The translations under genes and the position numbers were made by a program. From Moorena sp. SIOASIH (GTDB taxonomy: Bacteria; Cyanobacteriota; Cyanobacteriia; Cyanobacteriales; Coleofasciculaceae): 64,000 nt of DNA. The notes below the pieces were generated by a model. It saw only the letters and a list, made by a program, of their open reading frames with translations. It had not been told where the DNA came from and made no database searches. The DNA is taken from the NCBI RefSeq assembly GCF_010671925.1, contig NZ_JAAHIH010000001.1, positions 248,001 to 312,000 on the forward strand, in the 5' to 3' direction. Below are positions 26,509-36,012 of the stretch, piece after piece (within the stretch, counting starts at the first letter, position 1; each line of letters begins with the position of its first letter).

Positions 26509-28182
26509 ATGAAAACCCCTGTAATTGCTATTGGACTGGATGCAGCTGACCCACTATTGTTGGAGAAGTGGATGTCTCAAGGACATCTGAAGACCCTCAA
26601 CAAAATACGGCAACAAGGAATCTATGGTCGCCTGAACAATACCGTTAACTACAACAATAAAACAGTTGAATTTTCATCCACTGAACCCTTGTGGGTGATG
26701 TTTTCTACCGGTTGTTTACCAGATAAAACCGGTTTTTGGGATACCATAAAATTTTATCCAGAAAATTATAAAGTAGTCTGCGACAAAATTTATAGTGGAT
26801 ACGATTATAAAGAATATAATCCCTTTTATGCCTTAGGGAATGACTACCGGGTTGCTGCCTTTGATGTACCAGTATCAGCACTGTCAGATCAAATTAATGG
26901 CTTACAAATTTTGGGTTGGGGGGGACATTATCCCTTTGTGCCAAGCCATTCCCAACCGCCGGAATTATTGCCCAATATTATTGCCCAATACGGCAAAAAC
27001 CCAGTGCTCCATAAAGATAATGGTCGCTGGTGGGATCCAGTTTATTTTAAATGGATTCAGGAAGCTCTAAAAACAAGTATCTCCACCCGCTCAGAGATTT
27101 GTCGGGATTTACTTCAGCGTGAACCGTGGGACTTGTTCGTGACCGCTTTTGGTGAAACTCACAGTGCTGGTCATGACCTGTGGGACCGCAGCCAACCAGA
27201 TCACCAGCTCTACCCTTACCAGAGCAAAAAGAATGGTAAGGCTGGAGACCCCATGCTGAAAATCTTTGAAGCGGTGGATGATGCGATCGCAAAAATTATC
27301 GCTGCTGCCCCTAAAGATGCCTATATCTTGTGTTTTGCAGTTCATGGCATGGCTGCCAATGTTACCGATTTGATGAGCATGATGTTCCTGCCAGAATTGC
27401 TCTATCGGTATAACTTCCCTGGCAAATATGCCATTACTCCCAGCAAAATCGGAGTCACTCCCCCACCACCAGTTACTCGTCCAATCCGCAACTCTTGGCC
27501 AGGGGAAGTATGGCGACAGATTTATGAACCCAATCCCATTAAGCAGTTGTTCAACACCTGGACCCATAAAGCCTTTTTACAATCTGGCCAGCACGGTTTA
27601 CTCTCTCCTTATCCCCTCATGAAGCACAGAGTGCAATTGGGTTGGATGCCAGCTACTCTATATACTCCCCTGTGGCCCAAGATGAAAGCCTTTGCTTTAC
27701 CCGCTTTTGCTGATGGACATATTCGCATCAACCTCAAAGGACGGGAACGAGATGGTATTGTTGAGCCTTCCGAGTATGATGCTCTGTGCGATAACCTAAC
27801 AGACTTCCTTTATCGCCTTACCGATGGCAGGACAGGAGAACCATTAGTTAAACAAGTAGTGCGCACCCATAACGTAGCCACAGATGATAACCCCAAACTG
27901 CCAGATGCTGACCTAGTAGTGGTATGGCACGAGTGTCCCACAGATGTAGTGGATAGTCCTGATGTGGGACGCATTGGTCCAATTACCTATAATCGTCCTG
28001 GTGGTCACCGAGCCAGAGGCTTTTTGATGGCAAGCGGACCAGGAATTACCCCAGGTTCTAGTTTGCCAGAAGCTCATCCTGTAGATATAGCCCCAACCAT
28101 CTTGACCTTGATGGGAGCACCGATTCCCGACTACTTTGATGGCAAATCTCTACTTAGTCCGACTTTATCCATCTCAGCCTGA
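26509..28182 (+). CDS. Alkaline phosphatase superfamily (type I phosphodiesterase / nucleotide pyrophosphatase-like) protein
   Basis: 557 aa, no signal peptide. Metal-site motifs of the superfamily: VIAIGLDAADP (Asp11), SSTEPLWVMFSTG (nucleophile Thr/Ser region), FGETHSAGHDLWD, CFAVHGMAAN, and the C-terminal GGHRARGFLMASGPGI plus HPVDIAPTILTLMG. Members in polysaccharide clusters act as phosphodiesterases or transferases on lipid-linked or polymer substrates. The exact reaction cannot be read. It lies between the BY-kinase and polymerase genes in the same direction. Confidence 0.85.
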   Translation: MKTPVIAIGLDAADPLLLEKWMSQGHLKTLNKIRQQGIYGRLNNTVNYNNKTVEFSSTEPLWVMFSTGCLPDKTGFWDTIKFYPENYKVVCDKIYSGYDYKEYNPFYALGNDYRVAAFDVPVSALSDQINGLQILGWGGHYPFVPSHSQPPELLPNIIAQYGKNPVLHKDNGRWWDPVYFKWIQEALKTSISTRSEICRDLLQREPWDLFVTAFGETHSAGHDLWDRSQPDHQLYPYQSKKNGKAGDPMLKIFEAVDDAIAKIIAAAPKDAYILCFAVHGMAANVTDLMSMMFLPELLYRYNFPGKYAITPSKIGVTPPPPVTRPIRNSWPGEVWRQIYEPNPIKQLFNTWTHKAFLQSGQHGLLSPYPLMKHRVQLGWMPATLYTPLWPKMKAFALPAFADGHIRINLKGRERDGIVEPSEYDALCDNLTDFLYRLTDGRTGEPLVKQVVRTHNVATDDNPKLPDADLVVVWHECPTDVVDSPDVGRIGPITYNRPGGHRARGFLMASGPGITPGSSLPEAHPVDIAPTILTLMGAPIPDYFDGKSLLSPTLSISA

Positions 28183-28341
28183 CATATAAATCAACCCTAG
28201 GGATAGGGTTTAATTTCCCTATCTGGGTAATTCCTGAGCCTCTTAGATTCAGCAGGTTTAAGGGTGTGGATGAACTCTTACCTGGCCAGATGCTACTAAC
28301 TTGAAACAATGTCATCCATTGCCTTAGTTCGCAACTATAGG
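28183..28341. other. Intergenic stretch before a mobile element
   Basis: Short plain sequence after the phosphatase gene with no gene or clear terminator; it includes one copy of the 8-bp target duplication actatagg (28334-28341). Confidence 0.5.
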
Positions 28342-28611
28342 GTAAGCATTCAGCTATCAGCGTGTCGCGTATCAGCTATCATCTCTGAGCTCTCAGCTTT
28401 TTAATAAGCGCACCTAAGCGGTCTTGGGGAGGCAGTGCGGTCTTGAGGGTTTCCCCGATGAGCGACTGCCGTGGTTTCCCCCACTCGCGCTTTGCATCAA
28501 GACAACAAGTAAGCATTGGTTTAATAGTCACGAAAGTCACAGGCTAGAAGCCTGTCCCACGAAGCCTGTGCCACAGAGCTGACGCCTGACGGCTGATAGC
28601 TGAATGCTTAC
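28342..28611. mobile_element. MITE-like element, GTAAGCATTCAGC family, best-preserved copy
   Basis: 20-bp perfect terminal inverted repeats (gtaagcattcagctatcagc at 28342-28361 and its complement at 28592-28611) and a perfect 8-bp target duplication actatagg (28334-28341, 28612-28619). The 270-bp interior has no open frame for a transposase. It includes the 'gcggtcttgggg..gcatcaagac' module and the gaagcctgtgccacagagct block found in other copies. The 400 bp after it (28620-29014) hold no gene; the polymerase promoter is probably there. Confidence 0.92.
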
Positions 28612-29014
28612 ACTATAGGATTGACCAATTTAAATCAGACAATTGCAGATTTAGATCAGGTTTTGTCTACAGGTTATCTGTTCACTAACACAATTTATCC
28701 CTAAAGTAAGCTTTTGTAGAACAGGAGCACTGCTTAATATCAAGTTCAGGAGTATGTTTAGGAGTATTAGTACTCTTAGGTCAGGGTTTACCCAAAACCT
28801 GTGAATTCAAGCAATATCATGGTGTTGAAATGCCATAATTGCGCCGCACCTTGTCTATTCCTTCACCAGCAAGCTTCCTACAGTTATATAGCCACTTTAA
28901 CTATACCAAAAAGAAGGCTCAAAATATGATATAAGTTCTGAAATAGTAATTTTTTGCATATAACCTTATGACTACAATAGTATACCTACAAGTTTTCGAT
29001 ATAAACTAGGGTTA

Positions 29015-30262
29015 ATGAGAAAACTTTTGACATTTTTTGAACCAATTTTCACTACTGTTTCCTTGGTGCTCTATTCAGGAGGAGTACTCACTGTAATTTT
29101 ATCAGGAGGCAGAAGTGAGGGGGATGTCATACAAGAATTTGATTCCTCCCTCAGTAGATTGCTGTTCGTATTAATTTATCTTGTTACCTTTTTCCTCCTA
29201 GCACTAAGGTGGAAAAAGGTACTTTATGTCCTCAGTAAAGATAGGTGGCTCAGTCTGTTGGTGGGGATAGCAGTAGTATCTGTTTTATGGTCTTCTGAAC
29301 CAACAACGACCATCAACCGTGCTGTTGCCCTAATTGGCACAACTTTGTTTGGTGTTTACCTCGCCAGCCGCTACACCATGAAAGAACAGCTAGAAATGCT
29401 GGCTTGGGCATTCGGAGTAGCAATATTGCTCAGTTTTATGTTTATTGTGGCTCTGCCGAAATACGGGATTATGGGGGGAGTTCATGCTGGAACTTGGCGA
29501 GGAATATACGTCCATAAAAATGTTCTTGGCAAAGTCATGGTGCCCAGTGCAGTTGTATTTTTGCTCCTGGCTATTCGGGGCAAAAAAAATAATTTACTGT
29601 TCTGGGGTGGGTTTGGCTTTTCCGTAATTCTTTTACTATTTACAACTTCAAAAACTGCACTGGTTAGTCTTATAATTATGTTACTCTCTCTATATCTATA
29701 CCGGATGTTACGGTGGCGATATGACCTACTGATTCCGACTATATTTGCCATGACAACATTCGGAGGCAGCGTCTTAATCTGGTTGTTAGATAATGCAGAC
29801 GCTTTGCTAGGTGCAATCGGTAAGGATGCTACCTTGACCGGTCGTACAGAGCTATGGCCCTTCGTGTTGGACATGATTGAGAAACAGCCGTGGCTCGGTT
29901 ATGGCTATGGTTCATTCTGGAATGGCTTTAATGGTGAATCTGCCTATGTCTGGCGTGCAGTATTGTGGCCAGCTCCCAACGCCCACAACGGCTTGCTCGA
30001 CCTATGGCTAGCTTTAGGAATCTTGGGAGTATCAATCTACCTAATTGGATTTAGTTTTAGTTTACTAAGAGCTATTGCTTGGCTTCGTGTAAGTAAAACA
30101 TCAGAGAATCTCTGGCCATTATTGTTCTTAACCTATACCGTGTTAGCCAATATCACTGAGACATCAGTGATGATACAAAACAATATCTTTTGGGTGCTAT
30201 ACACATCTGTAGCTCTTTCGGTGCTTATCCCATTAGAGCGACAACCAAACATATTGACATGA
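29015..30262 (+). CDS. O-antigen ligase / Wzy-type polysaccharide polymerase
   Basis: 415 aa with about ten membrane helices and a larger periplasmic loop holding LTGRTELWPFVLDMIEKQPWLGYGYG and NAHNGLLDLWLALG, the motifs of the O-antigen ligase (PF04932-type) family. It would polymerise lipid-linked repeat units on the outer face of the membrane. Overlaps the next gene by 4 bp (ATGA at 30259). Confidence 0.9.
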   Translation: MRKLLTFFEPIFTTVSLVLYSGGVLTVILSGGRSEGDVIQEFDSSLSRLLFVLIYLVTFFLLALRWKKVLYVLSKDRWLSLLVGIAVVSVLWSSEPTTTINRAVALIGTTLFGVYLASRYTMKEQLEMLAWAFGVAILLSFMFIVALPKYGIMGGVHAGTWRGIYVHKNVLGKVMVPSAVVFLLLAIRGKKNNLLFWGGFGFSVILLLFTTSKTALVSLIIMLLSLYLYRMLRWRYDLLIPTIFAMTTFGGSVLIWLLDNADALLGAIGKDATLTGRTELWPFVLDMIEKQPWLGYGYGSFWNGFNGESAYVWRAVLWPAPNAHNGLLDLWLALGILGVSIYLIGFSFSLLRAIAWLRVSKTSENLWPLLFLTYTVLANITETSVMIQNNIFWVLYTSVALSVLIPLERQPNILT

Positions 30263-31353
30263 ACGAAAACTGTCAGTTATTAGTCAGCATTGTCATCAAC
30301 AACTACAATTACGGTCACTTTCTACCTGAAGCAATTGACAGTAGCCTGAGTCAGACTTATCCAAATACAGAAGTCATTGTAGTGGATGATGAGTCCACCG
30401 ACAACTCTCAGGAGATTATCACTAGCTACGGTGAGCAAATTATTCCTATCTTCAAGAAAAATGGTGGGCAAGCATCGGCGCTTAATGCCGGTTTTTATGT
30501 CAGCCGTGGTGAGATTGTAATTTTTTTAGATGCTGATGATTACTTATTCCCTAATGCGGTGTCCGAAGTGGTCGCCGTTTGGAAACCAGGGGTAGTCCAG
30601 GTGCAATATCGTTTAGAGTTGGTCAATGCCCTTAGTGAATTTATTGGTATCCATCCAGCTCCAGACATAAAATTTGATAGTGGCACCGTTTGGCCAATTT
30701 TGTTGGAGAAGGGAAAGTACAGCAGTACTGTAACCAGTGGCAATAGTTTTGCACGGTCAGCACTAGCTCAAATTTTGCCTATACCCGAATCTGATTTTAC
30801 CATAGCTGCTGACGGTTATCTAGTCACCCTGAACCCATTTTATGGGCAAGTGGTATCGATTGAAAAACCCCTTGGGGCATACCGACAACATGGGAATAAT
30901 TTGTGGGCTTTTTCTAAGGGAACCATTCCCATTGAACGCTTTCGTCGGTCTATCAACCATGATTTTATCAAGTATAACTATTTAGTACGCAAGGCGACTG
31001 AGTTAGGCTATCACGTATGCCCGGATTTGAACTTTCGTGACCCCAATCATTTGATTCACCGTATCGCTTCTTTACGACTAGATCCTTACCATCATGCTTT
31101 TGCTTCTGATTCTCCTTTAGTCTTAGCTTACAAAGGATATTGCTCAATCTGGAAATATTCTAAATTTAATTGGAAAAAGAAGCTACTCTGGAGTCATTGG
31201 TTCCTGTGGGTAGGACTAATGCCCTATAGTCTTGTAAAACCAGTAATTTATTGGCCCCTTAGTTCAGCATCTCGTCCTAAAATTATTCTCTGGCTAGCAA
31301 AAATAATCCGCAGAGTTATACGCATCTTGACTTATCAACAAGTTACGGATTAA
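30259..31353 (+). CDS. Family 2 glycosyltransferase
   Basis: 364 aa from ATG 30259, which overlaps the stop of the polymerase gene. An upstream in-frame start at 30190 lies inside that gene and is less likely. GT-A fold motifs: SIVINNYNYGHFLPEAIDSS, VIVVDDESTDNS, GGQASALNAG, and metal-binding FLDADDYLFP. Transfers a sugar from a nucleotide donor to the lipid-linked repeat unit. Cytoplasmic, with a basic C-terminus that may touch the membrane. Confidence 0.9.
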   Translation: MNENCQLLVSIVINNYNYGHFLPEAIDSSLSQTYPNTEVIVVDDESTDNSQEIITSYGEQIIPIFKKNGGQASALNAGFYVSRGEIVIFLDADDYLFPNAVSEVVAVWKPGVVQVQYRLELVNALSEFIGIHPAPDIKFDSGTVWPILLEKGKYSSTVTSGNSFARSALAQILPIPESDFTIAADGYLVTLNPFYGQVVSIEKPLGAYRQHGNNLWAFSKGTIPIERFRRSINHDFIKYNYLVRKATELGYHVCPDLNFRDPNHLIHRIASLRLDPYHHAFASDSPLVLAYKGYCSIWKYSKFNWKKKLLWSHWFLWVGLMPYSLVKPVIYWPLSSASRPKIILWLAKIIRRVIRILTYQQVTD

Positions 31354-31628
31354 CTCCTGGTTAATATATCTTAAATAATTGGTATGATATGGGTAGTAAT
31401 AATTACCCAAAAGTATACTAGTTAATAGTCTTATATAATAAGGTCATGATTTCTTACTCAAATTATTCTCTAGTTAGGGAAAATAATCCGTATTAATCCC
31501 TAGATTTGCGTAATGATAATCAGCTAAATTACTTAGGATAATCAGCAATATAGTCAATTGTTTTATAGATTTTTATCTAGGTAAAATTAACTGCGAAATA
31601 GCAGTGCTAGATTACGAGAGAGTTTTTA

Positions 31629-32519
31629 GTGACTTTACCGAACTTTTTAATCATTGGAGCTCAAAAGGCTGGAACTACCTGGTTAGCCCATAATCTCAAG
31701 GAACATCCTGAGGTATTTATACCTGGAAATGAAATTCATTACTTTAATAAGACCTATAATCTCAACCAAGGTATTGAATGGTATAAACAACACTTTGCTG
31801 ATGTTAATGGGGAAAAAGCAATTGGAGAAAAAACTCCTAATTACTTATGGATCGAGCCATTGCCTGATGCCCAGGGTAAAGTCTACTATGACCCTCTCGA
31901 AGAAATTTCCTATTCCCATCGGCTGATCTACGAGACATTGCCTGAAGCCAAACTTATTATAGTCCTGAGAAATCCAGTTGAACGAGCCATTGCTGCTATA
32001 AATCACTTTATCAAAACTGGAGATATATCTCTCAATCATGACCTTGATCAGCTATTAATTGGTGATAAACAACCCCTTGTTGAGCGCTATGGCATCATCG
32101 ATATGGGACGATATTATCGCCAACTGCAAGCCTACTATGAATACTTCGATCCTAAGCAAATGCTAATTCTAGTCTTTGAAGAAGACATTGTTCAAAACTC
32201 AGAGGATTCTATGAAAAAGGTTTGTGAATTCCTTGACATAGATTCTTCCTTTGATTTTAGTAAAAAGTCTAAGAAAGTCCATCAAAGCACTAGTTCACCA
32301 ATTGCTCGTTATCTGGGAACCCGTTTCCCATTTATGCGTGGCTTGATCAATCGTGTTGATCAGCGCTTACCCTTACAACACCAAAAGCTTCGCCCCAGTC
32401 CATCAGCGATTCAAAAACTCTACACCATCTATGCCAATGACAATCAAAAACTATTCAAATTATTGGGGCGGGAGATATCGGCATGGTATAGCAAAGAATT
32501 AGTGGGATTAAGCAGCTAG
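31629..32519 (+). CDS. Sulfotransferase of the polysaccharide cluster
   Basis: 296 aa from GTG 31629 (a start is supported by MTLPNFLIIGAQKAGTTWLA directly after it). PAPS-binding motifs: 5'-phosphosulfate loop GAQKAGTTWL and 3'-phosphate motif IIVLRNPVERAIAAINH. Resembles N-deacetylase/sulfotransferase-type carbohydrate sulfotransferases (FLIIGAQKAGTT...ALLNxP form). Its place among polymer genes suggests sulfation of the exported polysaccharide. Confidence 0.88.
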   Translation: MTLPNFLIIGAQKAGTTWLAHNLKEHPEVFIPGNEIHYFNKTYNLNQGIEWYKQHFADVNGEKAIGEKTPNYLWIEPLPDAQGKVYYDPLEEISYSHRLIYETLPEAKLIIVLRNPVERAIAAINHFIKTGDISLNHDLDQLLIGDKQPLVERYGIIDMGRYYRQLQAYYEYFDPKQMLILVFEEDIVQNSEDSMKKVCEFLDIDSSFDFSKKSKKVHQSTSSPIARYLGTRFPFMRGLINRVDQRLPLQHQKLRPSPSAIQKLYTIYANDNQKLFKLLGREISAWYSKELVGLSS

Positions 32520-32577
32520 TCAGCCTAAGGGTGAGGATAATGAAAAATTAGCCATCTAAGCAGCGATAAATCAGATA

Positions 32578-32664
32578 GGACTTACGCAAATACCTCAATT
32601 TAAATCTACCTGTAGGGTGGGCAAAACCTTGCCCACCCTACCCATGGAGTCTGTGCGTAAGTCC
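32578..32664. mobile_element. Short MITE with GGACTTACGCA ends
   Basis: Ends ggacttacgca (32578-32588) and tgcgtaagtcc (32654-32664), 11/11. Flanking tcagata at 32571-32577 and 32667-32673. The centre is the hairpin gtagggtgggca ... tgcccaccctac. It lies in the 340-bp gap between sulfotransferase and flippase genes, which otherwise holds nothing recognisable. Confidence 0.8.
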
Positions 32665-32859
32665 TGTCAGATAATACATAAGTTGCCTTCAGAGGTATTA
32701 TGATGCTAACTTTTAGAGTAATATCTTTGATGGCAACTTGGTATAATTCATACCAAGTCGCTGATTTTATTCTTAGTCTGGGTAATCAGAGATAATTTTC
32801 GATCTCAATTTGGCAGGCAATTCTAGCAGCAAAAAGGTATGATCCAAACTACTTGATAT

Positions 32860-34164
32860 ATGAATTTTCAATCCCTCAAATCCAGGCTCATTGGCATATT
32901 TCAGAAATCCCTAGTACGTAACACGTTGTGGATGCTATTGGCTAAATTTCTGAAGATGATTGTCCAAGCGGCCTACTTCGTGATGATTGCTCGTACCCTC
33001 GGTGCTCAACAGTATGGTCTGTTTGCTAGTTTGACGGCTTTAGCGGCGATTATATCCCCTTTCGCCACCTGGGGGAGTGGAGATGTTTTAATTAAAAATG
33101 TTTCTAGAAACCGAGCCTTATTCAAGGAATACTGGGGCAATGCGCTGTTGATGGTTTTTACCTCTAGTTTGGTGCTAATTGCCTTAGTTATGCTTATAGC
33201 TCCAGCTATTTTACCTAAAGAAACGTCGCCCCTACTCATATTTTTGGTATTTTTGTCTGACTTACTCTTTTTGAAAATTTTAGGCACCGCTGGTCAGGCA
33301 TTTATCGCGGTCAGTCAGCTTAAGCATACTGCCCAAATTCATTTTTTACTCAGTCTAAAAAACTTAGTAGCAACACTTTGTTTTGTCAGCTTCTTTCAGA
33401 CATCAGATATTTTAGTTTGGGGAGCTTTATATCTGGCTAGTACAGCAATAGCAGCTGGGGTTGGATTTCTGATGGTACATCGGATGTTAGGAACTCCTAA
33501 ATTGGCAATATCAAAGATTAAGCCGGAGATGCTTCAGGGATTCTACTTTTCTGTCAACCTTTGTGCTGAAACGGTTAACAACAATGTAGATAAAACCATG
33601 CTAGCGCGTCTTTCTACATTACAAGCTACAGGTATATATGCTGCTGCATACCGTTTAATTGATGTGGCATTTGTCCCTGTACAATCTCTGTTAGCGGCTT
33701 CCTATGCCAAGTTTTTTCAGAAGGGAGCCGCTGGCATCCAGGGAAGCCTCAATCTGGCCAAGCGTCTATCACCAATTGCTGGTATGTACGGAATAGCTGC
33801 TGGTATCGGGTTGTTTATCTCGGCTCCAATGGTACCCTACATCATAGGTGAAGACTATGGGGAGGTAGTTAATGCCTTACGTTGGTTAGCACCGATACCG
33901 TTTTTCAAAGCCATGCAGTTTTTTGCGGCGGACACCCTGACTGGTGCTGGATTTCAAGGGTTGCGTAGTAGCATACAAGTAACGGCAGCTCTGTTGAACT
34001 TTTCGTTAAACCTTTGGTTAATTCCTCTGTATTCATGGAAGGGAGCTGCCTGGTCAAGTTTAACCTCAGATTCCTTGAGGATGCTCAGCTTATGGTTATT
34101 AGTGTTTGTCTTATATCGGCAAGAGGTGACCAGAAGCAAGCGCCTTCAAGAATCGGAACATTAA
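32860..34164 (+). CDS. Wzx-type oligosaccharide flippase
   Basis: 434 aa with about twelve to fourteen hydrophobic segments, polysaccharide-synthesis (MATE/MOP) fold. Typical opening LWMLLAKFLKMIVQAAYFVMIARTLGAQQYGLFASL. Charged NNNVDKTMLARLSTLQATGIYAAA in the central helix pair fits flippases. Moves lipid-linked repeat units to the outer leaflet. A 71-bp stretch of its 3' half (33922-33992) recurs, diverged, at 37304-37374. Confidence 0.9.
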   Translation: MNFQSLKSRLIGIFQKSLVRNTLWMLLAKFLKMIVQAAYFVMIARTLGAQQYGLFASLTALAAIISPFATWGSGDVLIKNVSRNRALFKEYWGNALLMVFTSSLVLIALVMLIAPAILPKETSPLLIFLVFLSDLLFLKILGTAGQAFIAVSQLKHTAQIHFLLSLKNLVATLCFVSFFQTSDILVWGALYLASTAIAAGVGFLMVHRMLGTPKLAISKIKPEMLQGFYFSVNLCAETVNNNVDKTMLARLSTLQATGIYAAAYRLIDVAFVPVQSLLAASYAKFFQKGAAGIQGSLNLAKRLSPIAGMYGIAAGIGLFISAPMVPYIIGEDYGEVVNALRWLAPIPFFKAMQFFAADTLTGAGFQGLRSSIQVTAALLNFSLNLWLIPLYSWKGAAWSSLTSDSLRMLSLWLLVFVLYRQEVTRSKRLQESEH

Positions 34165-34576
34165 TCTTTATCCCCTTTCTCTAAGAGGGATGCAACATAA
34201 CATTCTTGGGTAATTGCTCATAGCTAATTGTTCATAGGTAATTGCTCATCGGTAATCGGTAATCGGATCACCATTACCCATGAGCTTGGCTGATTTTTAC
34301 AAAAAATTTGCTGTTACTTAGGATGAAATTTCACTTTCTTTAATAAAGCTTTACATAATTTTTACGGATATTCTCTTAGAATCAACTAGAGCTAGCAATA
34401 AGTCTCTGGCAAAGCCAATCAGCACGTTGGCTTGCTTTTAATTCCTACCTCGGACTTTTAACTAAAGTCTGGTTAAAATGCTATTGCTCGTGCTTTTGAC
34501 AAAGCTCGTAAGGAATCAAGGATAGCCAGTGATCAACTAGACCGCCCTACTATGGCGGGTAGGAGTAGCCGTATTT
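34165..34576. other. Intergenic stretch, mostly plain
   Basis: Contains a short run of related octamers (gctcataggtaatt, ggtaatcggtaatcgg) at 34208-34265 and a small hairpin ccgccctactatggcgg (34541-34557) just upstream of the next gene. No gene seen. Confidence 0.5.
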
Positions 34577-35812
34577 ATGAAGATTACATTAGTATGCCAT
34601 GATCTTCCCTATCCGCCCATCCATGGGGCGCGATTAGACATGTGGCGAAGGATAAAAGCTTTCTCTAATTTAGGGACTGAGCTACAAGTTATCTGCTGGT
34701 GTAGCCATACTCCAAAACCAGAGGAAGTGCTGGAAATTAGGAAGTATGTCAAGCAAGTTTTTTTGATAAGGTTTCCAAGGACACTCGGCTCTTCTATGCG
34801 GCGGATAATTGACTTACTCAAGTATCCTTTGGAAGTTACATCTAGAATTGTTAGAGGTAAAGAATTCAGGCTATTACTCTCTGATGTTACTGCGTTTAAT
34901 CCTGATGTCATCTTCCTGGATGGTATTCACGGTGGAGAAGTAGCAAATCAGTTAAGTCAACACTTGAATCGGCTACTGGTTATTCGCTCTCACAATATCG
35001 AGCATTTGTACTATAAGCGAAAACTTGCGTCTGCCAAAGGGTTCAACAAGCTCAAACGATATTTATCACTGTCTAACTTGGCAAATTATGAAATAAATTT
35101 ACTAAAAAAGAGTACTTTATTTTACGATATATCCCTAGATGACCTAAATTTTTGGAAAAGTCAAGGATTAACCAATGGTCGCTACTTACCGCCTCTGATT
35201 GAGTTTCCTGAAGAGAATAGGGAAGCAAGATCCAGAGATAAACTAAGCACCAATCCTGTCTATGATATCGTTTTTTTGGGTAACCTCTTTTCGGACAACA
35301 ATGTAGCGGGAATAATCTGGTTTATTACCAAAGTTATGCCTATAATACGTTTGGCGTTACCGACATTTACTGTTTTAATAGCGGGTTCAAATCCTGTCCA
35401 GCACGTTAGGCAGCTATGTCAGGAAACTCCAGAAGTTAATCTGAAAATAAATCCAGTGTCTTCTGCAGAAGTATACAAGTCGGGGCGGGTTCTCATTAAT
35501 CCAGTTTCCGCTGGGAGTGGCGTTAGTATAAAGTCCCTAGAAATGCTGGTTTCTGGTAGACCGATTGTTTCCACACCACAGGGAATAGCAGGTCTACCAA
35601 AAGAGGTTCATCACTACTTTAAAATTGCTGTGGATAAGTCATCCTTTGCAGAAGCAATTATCCGATTTTTGTCCCATCCTTTCAGAGATAATGTTAATCC
35701 AGGTGTACTTGAGGACTTGTTTGGTTATAAAGCAATAGAAGGCGTTATTTCGGAACTAGATTATATTGTTTCACTTTCAAAGTCTAACCAGTTAGCTCAA
35801 GCTAAATCTTGA
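34577..35812 (+). CDS. GT4-type glycosyltransferase
   Basis: 411 aa, GT-B fold. N-terminal KITLVCHDLPYPPIHGARLD; central RSHNIEHLYYKRK; C-terminal half with IVFLGNLFSDNNVAGIIWF and a nucleotide-sugar site INPVSAGSGVSIKSLEMLVSG (about 325-345) where the usual E-x7-E pattern is loosely kept (SIKSLEMLVSGRPIVSTP). Adds a sugar to the repeat unit in the cytoplasm. Followed by agctaaatcttgat repeated twice at 35802-35830. Confidence 0.85.
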   Translation: MKITLVCHDLPYPPIHGARLDMWRRIKAFSNLGTELQVICWCSHTPKPEEVLEIRKYVKQVFLIRFPRTLGSSMRRIIDLLKYPLEVTSRIVRGKEFRLLLSDVTAFNPDVIFLDGIHGGEVANQLSQHLNRLLVIRSHNIEHLYYKRKLASAKGFNKLKRYLSLSNLANYEINLLKKSTLFYDISLDDLNFWKSQGLTNGRYLPPLIEFPEENREARSRDKLSTNPVYDIVFLGNLFSDNNVAGIIWFITKVMPIIRLALPTFTVLIAGSNPVQHVRQLCQETPEVNLKINPVSSAEVYKSGRVLINPVSAGSGVSIKSLEMLVSGRPIVSTPQGIAGLPKEVHHYFKIAVDKSSFAEAIIRFLSHPFRDNVNPGVLEDLFGYKAIEGVISELDYIVSLSKSNQLAQAKS

Positions 35813-36012
35813 TCTAGCTAAATCTTGATTGATAGTTTTTAGTCTATTATACTATTTGAGGGTTTAGTAGGGATTAAATTTTAGTTAGCACTTTAGTTAG
35901 CTTGATCATTATTTCGATGTTTATAGTGTTAAAAAAAACACTACTAAATCATTCATTGATTTCTGGAGTGATGATCAAACTAGTAACTAACTGTAAATTC
36001 AGTAAACTATAA

